DNA of 64,000 nt, from contig CAZZHG010000005.1 in assembly GCA_964653655.1 (NCBI GenBank), positions 1 through 64,000 on the forward strand, written 5' to 3'. The translations under genes and the position numbers were made by a program. Shown here one piece after another: positions 41,633 through 49,460 of the stretch; the first letter of the stretch is position 1; every line of letters starts with the position of its first letter. The notes beneath the pieces were generated by a model that saw only the letters and a list, made by a program, of their open reading frames with translations, was not told where the DNA came from and searched no databases. Origin of the DNA: CAZZHG01 sp964653655 (GTDB lineage Bacteria > Bdellovibrionota > FAC87 > UBA2466).

Positions 41633-42862
41633 ATGGCCCTAACCGAGCTCACCATCAACGCCCTTGGTCCCAAGGGGGACGGAATTCATCAGAATTCCCG
41701 CGGGCGGGTGTTCGTCGAGCGCACGGTCCCGGGCGACCGAGTGAAGGCGCGCCTCGAGCGGGACTCCATGGGGCTATCCCGGGGAGAAGTGATCGAAGTA
41801 ATGCAGCCCTCGCGGTTTCGGATGAAGGCGCCCTGCCCTCACTACGAAGCCTGCGGCAATTGCACCCTCCAACATATAAATGAGGGTTTCTACCGGAACT
41901 GGAAGAAAGAGCTCGTGGGCGAGTCCTTCGCGAAGGTCGGGCTTCTTCCCCGGCGTTGGATACCGCCCGTGTTTCTGCCGGGCGCGAATCGCAGGCGCGC
42001 CACTTTTTCCGCGCGCCGGACGGGAAAGAAAATCCATTTTGGTTACTACCGCCGCCGGTCGAAGCTTTTGACCGACATCGATACCTGTCTCATCGCCGAT
42101 CCTCGCATTCTGGAATTCAAGAAGGCTTTCGCCCCTCACCTTCCCTCCCTATTGAAGGCGGAAGAGACGCTAGACGTTTTCGTTCAGCTCGTGGGAGACC
42201 AGGTGGATGTGGTGCTCACGGGAAACGCCGTCTCTCCGAAGGTGCTTTCGGAGATCGGAATCACGCGCCTATCGGTGCGCGCGACCGAGAAGGACGAGCC
42301 TCGGATTCTCTTTCAAAAGACGCCCATCACCACGAAGTTCGGCTCTCTAAAGGTGGAGCTGCCGCCCGGAGCCTTCCTTCAGCCGACTCTTGCGGGTGAA
42401 AAAGCACTGACCGACGCGGTTCTTGCCGCCCTTCCCGCGAAGGGCCGCTTCGCCGATCTTTTCTCGGGGTCCGGAACGTTCACGGGCCCGCTCTCGGCGC
42501 GGGGTCCGGTGGAAGCTTTCGAATCCACGCCTTCGGCCGTGAGAGCGCTCTCCAAAGCCGGCATTCGGGCGTTTCGGCGCGATCTTTTCAGACAACCCCT
42601 TCGCCGGGAGGAACTTCGCCGCTATGACGCCGTGGTCTTCGATCCGCCGCGGGCCGGCTGTGAAGCGCAGGCCGAGGCCCTTGCCCAAAGTGGCGTGCCG
42701 GTAGTGGTCGGCGTCTCCTGCAACCCGGCGACTCTCGCCCGTGACGCCCGGATTCTGGCCGATGGCGGTTACTGGCTCCAAAGCCTCCAGCTCGTCGATC
42801 AATTTCTCTTCTCCCACCATGTCGAAGTGGTAGCGGTCTTTACGAAGAAACGCCGCCGCTAG
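41633..42862 (+). CDS. RlmD/TrmA-like 23S rRNA (uracil-5)-methyltransferase
   Basis: 409 residues from the ATG at 41633; no strong ribosome site. A short TRAM-type domain leads, then the 4Fe-4S block C68-x5-C74-x2-C77 with a later Cys (DTCLIAD). The SAM region has DLFSGSGTF, and the catalytic blocks are FDPPRAGCEAQ and VGVSCNPATLARD. These fit the RlmD/TrmA family, which methylates uracil in rRNA or tRNA. The exact position is not certain. It is followed 14 bases later by LigD. Confidence 0.88.
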   Translation: MALTELTINALGPKGDGIHQNSRGRVFVERTVPGDRVKARLERDSMGLSRGEVIEVMQPSRFRMKAPCPHYEACGNCTLQHINEGFYRNWKKELVGESFAKVGLLPRRWIPPVFLPGANRRRATFSARRTGKKIHFGYYRRRSKLLTDIDTCLIADPRILEFKKAFAPHLPSLLKAEETLDVFVQLVGDQVDVVLTGNAVSPKVLSEIGITRLSVRATEKDEPRILFQKTPITTKFGSLKVELPPGAFLQPTLAGEKALTDAVLAALPAKGRFADLFSGSGTFTGPLSARGPVEAFESTPSAVRALSKAGIRAFRRDLFRQPLRREELRRYDAVVFDPPRAGCEAQAEALAQSGVPVVVGVSCNPATLARDARILADGGYWLQSLQLVDQFLFSHHVEVVAVFTKKRRR

Positions 42863-42876
42863 ATAATGCTGGCACC

Positions 42877-44949
42877 ATGAGCCTTACGGTCTACCGGCGC
42901 AAAAGAAAGTTCGATCAAACGCCGGAGCCCAAGGCCGACAAGAAACCCAAGAAATCGAAGGCCCTTCGTTTCGTCGTGCAAAAGCACGCGGCCACCCGCA
43001 CTCACTACGATTTTCGGCTCGAATTGGACGGCGCCCTGCTCAGCTGGGCCGTTCCGAAAGGCCCGACTCTAACCTCCGGGGATCCTCGGCTTGCCGTTCA
43101 CGTCGAGGATCATCCGATCGACTACGGCGATTTCGAGGGAGTCATCCCGAAAGGCAACTACGGCGCCGGCACCGTGATGGTCTGGGACGCGGGCACTTAC
43201 GTCGAGCGCGGCTCCACCGCGCGGGCCGACAGCGAAAAGGCGATGCGCGCCGGAATGGAAAAGGGGCACGTCACCTTCGTGCTCGAAGGCGAGAAACTTC
43301 GGGGCGAGTTTGCGCTCGTCAAAATCAAGAAGAAGGGCGCTCCTCCGAACGGCTGGCTTCTCATTAAGAAGCACGACGCCGAAGCTTCCCGCCAGGACGT
43401 GACCAAACAGGACCGCTCCTGCGTCACGGGCCGATCGATGGAAGAGATCGCAAAGGCCGCCGACAGCGTGTGGATTCCGGGAAAGGGCCGCGCGAAGCAA
43501 GCGCCGAAGCGAGCGCCCTTGAAGAAGCCGCCTCGTCCGGCACCGAAGAAAGCTCCCGTGAAGGCAGCGCTCCCCCATCGGGTCCGCCCGATGGAACCGG
43601 TCTTCGCTCCCACGGCACCCACCGGCGGCGATTGGATTTTCGAGACCTTCGGTGCGGGCCCGCGGGCTCTCGCGGAGGTGGAAGCCGGACAAGTGCGCCT
43701 GCACTCCAGGTCGCTCCTTCCTTTCGAGAAAAAGTATCCGGCGATTGTCAGCGCTTTGAGAAAACTCGGAACCACCGTGGTTCTCGACGGGGAAATCGTC
43801 GGCTCCAACTATCTGATTTCCGACGTGCTCTATATCGACGGCAAGGACCTTCGCGAGACCGCGCTTTCGGAGAGAAAGAAGCGGCTCGAATCGCTCGCCT
43901 TGAAGGCGCCCCTCCAGCTTGCGGAGCTCTTCGAAAAGCCGCCCGAGGCCGCGACCTATGTCGCGAAGAAGTCTGATTCGACTTATCGAAGCGGGCTTTC
44001 CCGCGATTGGCTCCGGATCAAGGGTGGCGGCACGAAGGGCAGGCCCGAACCGAAAACCAGCGAGTACCCGCCCCTCACCCATCCGAACAAAGTGTTTTGG
44101 CCCAAAGAGAAGATCACGAAGGGCGACCTCGCCGAGTACTACAAGAGCGTCGCGGATGTGATGCTCCCCTACATGAAGGACCGCCCGCAGTCTCTCCATC
44201 GTCAGCCCGACGGCTTGAAGAACGAAGGGTTCTTCCACAAGGACATGTCGGGTTTTCTTCCGCGCCGGATGGAGACGGTCCGGATCTGGTCGGGCTCCTC
44301 CGACCGGACGCTCAACTACGTTCTGTGTCAGGACAAGTGGGCGCTGCTCTATCTCGTGAACCTGGGCTGCATCGAGTTCAACCCGTGGCTTTCCAAGCGC
44401 CCGAAGCTCGAGAACCCCGACCAGGTGGTCATCGATCTCGACCCGGACGACAACTCCTACGACGAAGTAGTGGAGGTCGCCCTCGAAGTGAGAAGAGTCC
44501 TCACTTCCATCGGCGCCGAGAGCTTTTGCAAGACGTCCGGCGCGAGCGGCATGCACATCGTGATCCCGACGGGCGCGAAGTTCGATTTCGATACGGGCCG
44601 GCTCTTCGCCGAAGCCGTCTGCAATGTCGTGCAAAAGAAGTTTCCCAAGAACACGAGCGTCGAGCGGACTCCCGCCAAACGCCGCCACAAGATCTACCTC
44701 GACTTCCTGCAGAACCGCCGCGGCCAGACTCTCGCGGCCCCCTACTGCGTCCGGCCCCGTCCGAATGCGACCGTATCGGCGCCGTTAAAGTGGTCGGAAG
44801 TGAAGAAGGGACTCACGCCGGAAGCCTTCACCATCGAGACGATGGCTCGACGCATCGAGCGTGTGGGAGACCTCTGGAAGGGCACCCTCAATACCGCCGT
44901 CGACATCGAGGCCTGCCACAAGAGATTGCGAAAAAATTTTCACATTTAA
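42877..44949 (+). CDS. ligD: LigD-type NHEJ protein with intact polymerase and phosphoesterase but degenerate ligase domain
   Basis: 690 residues. Domain order is 3'-phosphoesterase (about 30-150, RTHYDFRLELDG, HVEDHP, GVIPKGNYGAG), a basic Pro/Lys linker (~200-240), a shortened ligase-like region (about 243-395), then LigD polymerase (about 405-685, VIDLDPDD and NPWLSK blocks). The ligase region has DWIFETFGAGPRAL where functional enzymes have EIKWDGYR. The catalytic Lys is Phe258 and the conserved Asp is Ala260. Motif III (LDGEIV) and the end (WLRIKG) remain, but the OB-fold is missing. So nucleotidyl transfer should be lost. The polymerase end is normal. Three consistent motif changes make an assembly error unlikely. 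Confidence 0.93.
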   Translation: MSLTVYRRKRKFDQTPEPKADKKPKKSKALRFVVQKHAATRTHYDFRLELDGALLSWAVPKGPTLTSGDPRLAVHVEDHPIDYGDFEGVIPKGNYGAGTVMVWDAGTYVERGSTARADSEKAMRAGMEKGHVTFVLEGEKLRGEFALVKIKKKGAPPNGWLLIKKHDAEASRQDVTKQDRSCVTGRSMEEIAKAADSVWIPGKGRAKQAPKRAPLKKPPRPAPKKAPVKAALPHRVRPMEPVFAPTAPTGGDWIFETFGAGPRALAEVEAGQVRLHSRSLLPFEKKYPAIVSALRKLGTTVVLDGEIVGSNYLISDVLYIDGKDLRETALSERKKRLESLALKAPLQLAELFEKPPEAATYVAKKSDSTYRSGLSRDWLRIKGGGTKGRPEPKTSEYPPLTHPNKVFWPKEKITKGDLAEYYKSVADVMLPYMKDRPQSLHRQPDGLKNEGFFHKDMSGFLPRRMETVRIWSGSSDRTLNYVLCQDKWALLYLVNLGCIEFNPWLSKRPKLENPDQVVIDLDPDDNSYDEVVEVALEVRRVLTSIGAESFCKTSGASGMHIVIPTGAKFDFDTGRLFAEAVCNVVQKKFPKNTSVERTPAKRRHKIYLDFLQNRRGQTLAAPYCVRPRPNATVSAPLKWSEVKKGLTPEAFTIETMARRIERVGDLWKGTLNTAVDIEACHKRLRKNFHI

Positions 44950-45013
44950 TTCGGCTTAATTCCCTCAAAACGCAGCGCTGCAAAAGCCGAAAAGTCAGGT
45001 GGAGGTCCTCGTT

Positions 45014-45652
45014 ATGGCCAAGTCCACCGCAAAGGCGAAGGCGCCCAAGAAAGAAAAGAAAGCCGCCGCTCCGAAGAAGGAATTCTTCAAGACGCGAAAA
45101 ACCCGCGAGCCGGAGCTCGAAGCGGGCGACACGATCACGCCGCCGGAAGAAATCCAGCAGGCCATCGACGCCTTCCGCGATGCCCAGGAGCAGATGAAGC
45201 ACTTCGAGGGCGAAGCGACCGTGCAAAAGGACGCCATCAACGACTTCGCGCTGAAGGAGTATTCGAAGCGCGTGACGAAGGGCAAAGGCCGGTCGTTCAA
45301 GTTGCTGGGCGATCAGAGCATGGTGACCTACGTAGTAATGGACGCGAGCGCCGGTCTCACCGAGGAAGAAGTCGAGGCGTTCAAGGAGCAATGGGGCGAG
45401 GACGCGGCCGATGAGCTCATCACGCGCGATCTGGCGAGCATCCGTTTCGACGGGGCGGTTTTGGAAGCGAATTACGAAGCGGTGGTCGAAGCCCTGCAAG
45501 TCCTGCCGAAAGACGTGCTCGAGAATCTCTTCAAGCCGATGCTCATGAAGGCCACCAAGGGGGCCGTCGAAAAGGCGAAGAACTTCGCGAAGAACGCCGA
45601 CGAGCTTCAGGAATTAATTCGGCAACTTAAGATACGTAATTACATCCGCTAA
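45014..45652 (+). CDS. Unknown protein with Lys/Ala-rich N-terminal tail, next to LigD
   Basis: 212 residues from the ATG at 45014, behind GGAGGTC. The first ~30 residues are Ala/Lys/Pro-rich, like histone-H1-type tails that bind DNA. The rest is acidic and helical (EEIQQAIDAFRDAQEQMKHF, then an alpha/beta part). I compared it with Ku and reject that, because it lacks the Ku core length and blocks. It sits between LigD and the mini-ligase gene, so a role in DNA repair is possible by context only. Confidence 0.65.
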   Translation: MAKSTAKAKAPKKEKKAAAPKKEFFKTRKTREPELEAGDTITPPEEIQQAIDAFRDAQEQMKHFEGEATVQKDAINDFALKEYSKRVTKGKGRSFKLLGDQSMVTYVVMDASAGLTEEEVEAFKEQWGEDAADELITRDLASIRFDGAVLEANYEAVVEALQVLPKDVLENLFKPMLMKATKGAVEKAKNFAKNADELQELIRQLKIRNYIR

Positions 45653-45757
45653 GTTGAGGTTGCCCACCGCCTCCGGGCTGCCTATCTTGGGCGGCTCATG
45701 GGGTTTGGGGATCCGCGCAGTGTTTTGACCGCGACTATTTTTACCCGGCGCCCTCTC

Positions 45758-46306
45758 ATGCCTTCTTCTCTTTTCATCAAAGCGATGCACCCGAAGTCGG
45801 AGATTAGCCCCGACGCCCAGTCCATCGAACGGGTTTTGAAAATGGGTTGGGTGGGCCAGTTGAAGATCCATGGCCACCGCGCGCAGATTCACATTCCTTC
45901 CGATCCGAAGGAAAAGCCCATCGCCTACAACCGCCAGGGCCGTAAGCACAAGCTCGCCTTGCCCCCTTCGATGGTGAAGGAGCTGTACCGGCTGTTCCGC
46001 CCCGAAAAGGGCTGGAACGTGATCGACGCCGAATGGCTCAAGCCCGAAGAGAAGCTCTACGTTTTCGATTTCCTGAAAAAGGACGGCGAAATTCAACGCC
46101 CCAAGACTTTCCCCGAGCGCTGGGCGCTACTGCCCCGCGCGTTTCTGTCCCCGCACATTCAGGTGCTGCCGCTATTTAGGGACCTGCCCGCTTGTCTGAA
46201 GGCGATGGCCACTCCCGGCGACCACATCGAAGGCCTCGTCTTCAAGTCGACGAGCTCGACGGGCTTCTCGGATACGTCGATCGTCCGCTGCCGCCGCAAA
46301 AAGTGA
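45758..46306 (+). CDS. Miniature ATP-dependent nucleic-acid ligase-like protein
   Basis: 182 residues. Ligase blocks in order: QLKIHGHRAQ (motif I, Lys36-x-x-Gly-x-Arg, with His where Asp is common), VIDAEWL (motif III), FDFLKKDG, then HIEGLVFK (motif IV) and the basic end IVRCRRKK (motif V-like). This is a nucleotidyltransferase core with no OB-fold and would be one of the smallest. An ATG at 45698 is also possible. It lies 0.8 kb after the LigD that lost its own Lys. The last codons overlap a 26-bp repeat that also flanks the REP transposase. Confidence 0.72.
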   Translation: MPSSLFIKAMHPKSEISPDAQSIERVLKMGWVGQLKIHGHRAQIHIPSDPKEKPIAYNRQGRKHKLALPPSMVKELYRLFRPEKGWNVIDAEWLKPEEKLYVFDFLKKDGEIQRPKTFPERWALLPRAFLSPHIQVLPLFRDLPACLKAMATPGDHIEGLVFKSTSSTGFSDTSIVRCRRKK

Positions 46307-46318
46307 AGCGTTCCGCAT
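46293..46318 (+). repeat. 26-bp direct repeat, left copy, overlapping the mini-ligase end
   Basis: The same 26 bases occur at 47097-47122 in the same orientation. The left copy includes the last codons and stop of the mini-ligase gene. With the inverted repeats it bounds the REP transposase. Confidence 0.85.
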
Positions 46319-46322
46319 TGAA

Positions 46323-46352
46323 CCAAAAGGTGCGGCCTCACTTCTGGCTTTC
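46323..46352 (+). repeat. 30-bp inverted repeat, left copy, of the REP transposase element
   Basis: A perfect 30-base match to the reverse complement of 47063-47092. The stop of the transposase lies inside it. Such ends mark REP/RAYT units. Confidence 0.88.
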
Positions 46353-47009
46353 GTCCTCTCGAAATTGAATAGGTATTTCCCGAGTCCGGCGAACTCGACC
46401 GAAGACGAACTTACGACGATAGAGCGCCTTGCGTAGAACCTCAACGTGCTCGGCATCGTAGGGCTCATCCAACCAGTCGCACCATCGGTAGATTCCTTTA
46501 CGAGCAAGATTGAGCGAAAGAGATTTTTCAAATGGGTGAGACGAAAGATGAACTTCATAGGGCCGATCCAGTAGAAATCCACCAGCGGTGCTGAAACGAT
46601 AGTCCGAGACGCGTGTTACGATTCCTTGCCGAACTGGATTTTGATAGATGTATCGAAAAACGTGGTGGTATTGAAACCAGTTATCGATAAGCGTCCACTT
46701 GTAGGGACCCCCGAAGACATGATTTATCCGATCGGCTCGGGAGTTGATTTCATCACTAACTCCCTTCAAAAGGCGGCACATCACAGCATCAATGCCTATC
46801 GCGGGTGCGCTTGCAAGAATGTGATAATGATTCGACATCAGAACGAAGGCGTGAACCTGTAGCCCCCACTTCTCGATTACCCAATTCAACTGCCCTACAA
46901 AGACGTTCCATACTTCTTGCGGCGGTAGATAGAACCACTCGCGATTGTTAGAACGCCCGTAAAGGTGGTACGGGAGGCTTGTGCTTCGAATCAGACGTCT
47001 CCGAGCCAT
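46338..47009 (-). CDS. REP-associated tyrosine transposase (RAYT, HUH Y1 family)
   Basis: 223 residues. The HUH block is VLMSNHYHILA and the catalytic Tyr lies in FRYIYQNPVRQG, with the usual start block LPYHLYGRSNNREWF. RAYTs are single-copy, domesticated relatives of IS200/IS605 transposases that act on REP hairpins. Here the gene is framed by 30-bp perfect inverted repeats and 26-bp direct repeats. Its length is normal, so it may be active. The stop codon lies inside the left inverted repeat. Confidence 0.92.
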   Translation of the reverse strand: MARRRLIRSTSLPYHLYGRSNNREWFYLPPQEVWNVFVGQLNWVIEKWGLQVHAFVLMSNHYHILASAPAIGIDAVMCRLLKGVSDEINSRADRINHVFGGPYKWTLIDNWFQYHHVFRYIYQNPVRQGIVTRVSDYRFSTAGGFLLDRPYEVHLSSHPFEKSLSLNLARKGIYRWCDWLDEPYDAEHVEVLRKALYRRKFVFGRVRRTREIPIQFREDESQK

Positions 47010-47062
47010 GGGGAGAACAGATACACTCTCTGTAAGTAAACGCTAGAAGGTATGGGGGGCGT

Positions 47063-47092
47063 GAAAGCCAGAAGTGAGGCCGCACCTTTTGG
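47063..47092 (-). repeat. 30-bp inverted repeat, right copy
   Basis: Reverse complement of 46323-46352 with no mismatch. Between it and the right direct repeat are four bases. Confidence 0.88.
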
Positions 47093-47096
47093 CTGC

Positions 47097-47122
47097 GCCG
47101 CAAAAAGTGAAGCGTTCCGCAT
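47097..47122 (+). repeat. 26-bp direct repeat, right copy
   Basis: Identical to 46293-46318. Other copies elsewhere in the genome would confirm it as a REP sequence. Confidence 0.85.
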
Positions 47123-47169
47123 AATCTCTCTTTCAAGACCCGCCTCGCTCATTCCGAAAAATATAGAGT

Positions 47170-48021
47170 ATGGGAAAGCCTCGTGTCGGCATTTCCGGTT
47201 GGACCTTTCCGGCGTGGCGCGGAACGTTCTACCCGAAAGACCTCGTTCAAAAGAAAGAGCTGGAGTACGCAAGCCGCCAGCTCACCTCCATCGAAATCAA
47301 CGGCACTTTCTATTCCCTTCAGCGGCCGGCGACGTTTCAGTCCTGGTACGATCAAACTCCCGACGATTTTCAATTCGCGGTAAAGGCGCCTCAGTTCATT
47401 ACGCACATCCTGCGCCTCAAGGAGCCGGCCGAGCCGCTCGCCAACTTTTTCGCTTCGGGTCTGCTCAACCTGCGCGAAAAGCTCGGACCCATCCTTTGGC
47501 AATTTCCGCCGAACGTGATGCTCAAAGACGATCGCTTCGAAAAGTTTTTGAAGCTGCTTCCGTGGGACGCGAAATCGGCATCGAAGCTTGCGAAGAAGCA
47601 CGGCGAGAAAGTGGAAGGCCGCGCGGTAACCAAAGTGGAAGGACAATTCCCGGTTCGCCACGCCTTCGAGTTCCGCCACAAGAGCTTTCTGAACGAAGAC
47701 TTCCTCGCGACTCTGCGCTCTCACAACGTCGCTTTCGTCTTTGCCCACGAGGGCGGTGAAAAAACTCCCTACACGGAAGAGCCCACCGCGGACTTCATCT
47801 ACGCCAGACTCCACGGCGAGGGGAAACCCTATGCGAAGGGTTACCCCGATCGCGAAATCGCAAAATGGACCAAGAAAGTAGCGTCCTGGTCCAAATCGGG
47901 CCTCGATTGTTACGTTTATTTCAGCAACGAAGCCAAGCTCCACTCTCCTGCCGGGGCCGCTAAGCTGCTGAGAGCGCTCGGACTGGCCCCCGCTCTCTCC
48001 AAAGGCAAGAAGGCCGCCTAA
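47170..48021 (+). CDS. DUF72 (YecE-like) protein
   Basis: 283 residues with the DUF72 start VGISGWTFPAWRGTFYP, the TSIEINGTFYSLQRPATFQSW block, LWQFPPN and the late ARLHGEG. DUF72 is a TIM-barrel-like family whose reaction is not known. It lies downstream of the RAYT element and needs no partner. Confidence 0.92.
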   Translation: MGKPRVGISGWTFPAWRGTFYPKDLVQKKELEYASRQLTSIEINGTFYSLQRPATFQSWYDQTPDDFQFAVKAPQFITHILRLKEPAEPLANFFASGLLNLREKLGPILWQFPPNVMLKDDRFEKFLKLLPWDAKSASKLAKKHGEKVEGRAVTKVEGQFPVRHAFEFRHKSFLNEDFLATLRSHNVAFVFAHEGGEKTPYTEEPTADFIYARLHGEGKPYAKGYPDREIAKWTKKVASWSKSGLDCYVYFSNEAKLHSPAGAAKLLRALGLAPALSKGKKAA

Positions 48022-48120
48022 TCTCAGTGGCCGAGCCCGTTGAACCCAGGAAATCTTGACCTCCCATGCGTTGATCCGACCTATCTATAGGAGTAGAACT
48101 AGGGCGAAGGTGTAACGTTC

Positions 48121-48924
48121 ATGAGCTGGCAGTCTCAGCTGGAAAACCCTCGCGAAGGCCATCACTTCGTGCAGGTGTACAAGACCCAATCGGAGCTTCT
48201 CGCTCCACTGCTGCACTATATCGGCACCGGATTAAAACGCGGCGAAGGCGTGATCTTAGTCGTAGCCAAGCCTCACCGCGAAGCCCTCTCGATGGCGCTT
48301 TCGGGAATGAACTTCGACCTGGAATCGCTCGCGGCGTCGGGACAACTATCCTTCTTCGATTCCGACGAGATGCTCTCCAAGATTTTTGAAAAGGGCGAGA
48401 TCAGCCGCGACCGGTTTTTCCTGACGCTGGATCCGATCCTGGAGCAGGTCCGCTCGAAGTTCAAAGAAGTACGCGCGTTCGGAGAGATGGTCGACATGCT
48501 CTGGAGGGCGGGCAAGCTTTCCGCGGCGATGAAGCTCGAGTCCCTCTGGGACGAGCTGATGACGAAGCATTCCTTCTCCCTGCTGTGCGCCTACCAGATG
48601 GACAACTTCGCTACGGGCGAAGAGGGCACTTCGATGAAACAAGTCAGCCGTGCCCATACCCATTTCATTCCGGCAACCGACTACGAGCGGCTCGAGAAAT
48701 CGGTCGCCACCGCCATCGATGGCGTGCTCGGCGGAAATCAAGCAAACATGCTTCGCTCAATCGTAGCCGCGCAGAAAGACCGCGAGGCCGCGACCGAGAT
48801 GCCCCTGTCCCAATGCCTGCTCATGTGGCTGAAGGAGAACATGCCGGTTATCGCCGACAAAGTCCTGCTTCGTGCCAAAGCCCAATACGAGAGCGACTCC
48901 GCTACTCCCGGTTATTACGCCTGA
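48121..48924 (+). CDS. MEDS-domain sensor-like protein
   Basis: 267 residues. The opening REGHHFVQVYKTQSELLAPL, YIGTGLKRGEGVILVV and GEMVDMLWRAGKLSAAMKLE segments match the MEDS domain (about 10-185). MEDS is found in sensors and histidine kinases and in anti-sigma-like regulators. The C-terminal ~80 residues are helical and contain no kinase motifs. It may be a stand-alone sensor. Confidence 0.78.
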   Translation: MSWQSQLENPREGHHFVQVYKTQSELLAPLLHYIGTGLKRGEGVILVVAKPHREALSMALSGMNFDLESLAASGQLSFFDSDEMLSKIFEKGEISRDRFFLTLDPILEQVRSKFKEVRAFGEMVDMLWRAGKLSAAMKLESLWDELMTKHSFSLLCAYQMDNFATGEEGTSMKQVSRAHTHFIPATDYERLEKSVATAIDGVLGGNQANMLRSIVAAQKDREAATEMPLSQCLLMWLKENMPVIADKVLLRAKAQYESDSATPGYYA

Positions 48925-48942
48925 TAAGGAAAGTTCTCCGAA

Positions 48943-49001
48943 TCGAGGGCCCCTCGGCCCGGGTCCGCCAAAGGGCCAATCCGAGTTGAGGGGCCCGTCG
49001 A
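48943..49001. repeat. Inverted repeat between 48924 and 49012 genes
   Basis: Arms ATCGAGGGCCCCTC and GAGGGGCCCGTCGAT pair with one bulge around a ~30-base loop. It lies where two genes converge and might act as a bidirectional terminator, though there is no T run. Confidence 0.4.
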
Positions 49002-49011
49002 TTGGTCGGTA

Positions 49012-49152
49012 CTACTCGGCACCAACGGAAGAGTCCTCTTTCTCAGGCATTTCGGGTCTCGCCGGAGGTTTTTGGAAGCTGGAATCTTTCTTAGAGAGAT
49101 CCTTTTCTTCCGTGGATTTTTCTTTTCCCAGTTTTTCGTTTTCCATGCCCAT
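49012..49152 (-). CDS. Small charged protein, too short for usual gene calls
   Basis: 46 residues (ATG at 49152, stop at 49012), rich in Glu, Lys, Pro and Ser, ending EDSSVGAE. It has a strong AAAGGAGC site before the ATG. A related-looking protein lies at 16614-16799 (shared K-[KR]-D-S-S segment). It is likely disordered. The support is the ribosome site and composition. Confidence 0.5.
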   Translation of the reverse strand: MGMENEKLGKEKSTEEKDLSKKDSSFQKPPARPEMPEKEDSSVGAE

Positions 49153-49272
49153 GGTTGTGCTCCTTTGTTGAGCTAGTGGTTTGCAATTTTGATTCCGACC
49201 TCGCCGATCTCAGGCGCGAATCTTTCGCCTGGCATTCCGATTGCACAACTCAACGCAGTACAAGGAGGCCAC

Positions 49273-49434
49273 ATGTTACACACGGTAAAAGATCCGGTCT
49301 GCGGCATGGAAATCAAAGGAAAGGACGTTCAGAACCGAAGTCAGCACGGGGACACGACGTACTATTTTTGCAGCGACATGTGCAAAGACCAGTTCGACAA
49401 AAACCCCGAGCGGTTTGCGAAAAAAGCGGCCTGA
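49273..49434 (+). CDS. YHS-domain protein
   Basis: 53 residues from the ATG at 49273, behind AAGGAGG. The block DPVCGMEIK and YYFCSDMCKDQFDKNPERF is the YHS fold, with three Cys that bind metals in copper and other heavy-metal proteins. The short stand-alone form suggests a metal chaperone or sensor. It converges with the modular trypsin. Confidence 0.9.
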   Translation: MLHTVKDPVCGMEIKGKDVQNRSQHGDTTYYFCSDMCKDQFDKNPERFAKKAA

Positions 49435-49460
49435 GAACCTTCGGCTGCTTCATGCCGCAC

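Larger units (their letters stand above)
46293..47122. mobile_element. RAYT-REP element
   Basis: The unit has a 26-bp direct repeat, a 30-bp inverted repeat, the RAYT gene, the inverted repeat copy and the direct repeat copy, spaced in mirror order. The insertion abuts or trims the 3' end of the mini-ligase gene. Confidence 0.8.

Noticed and set aside
43069..44688. 539-codon minus-strand frame over ligD
   Set aside because: Shadow of a recognised gene.
45014..45652. Possible Ku protein beside ligD
   Set aside because: Length and blocks do not fit Ku; it is a charged protein with a Lys/Ala tail of unknown family.
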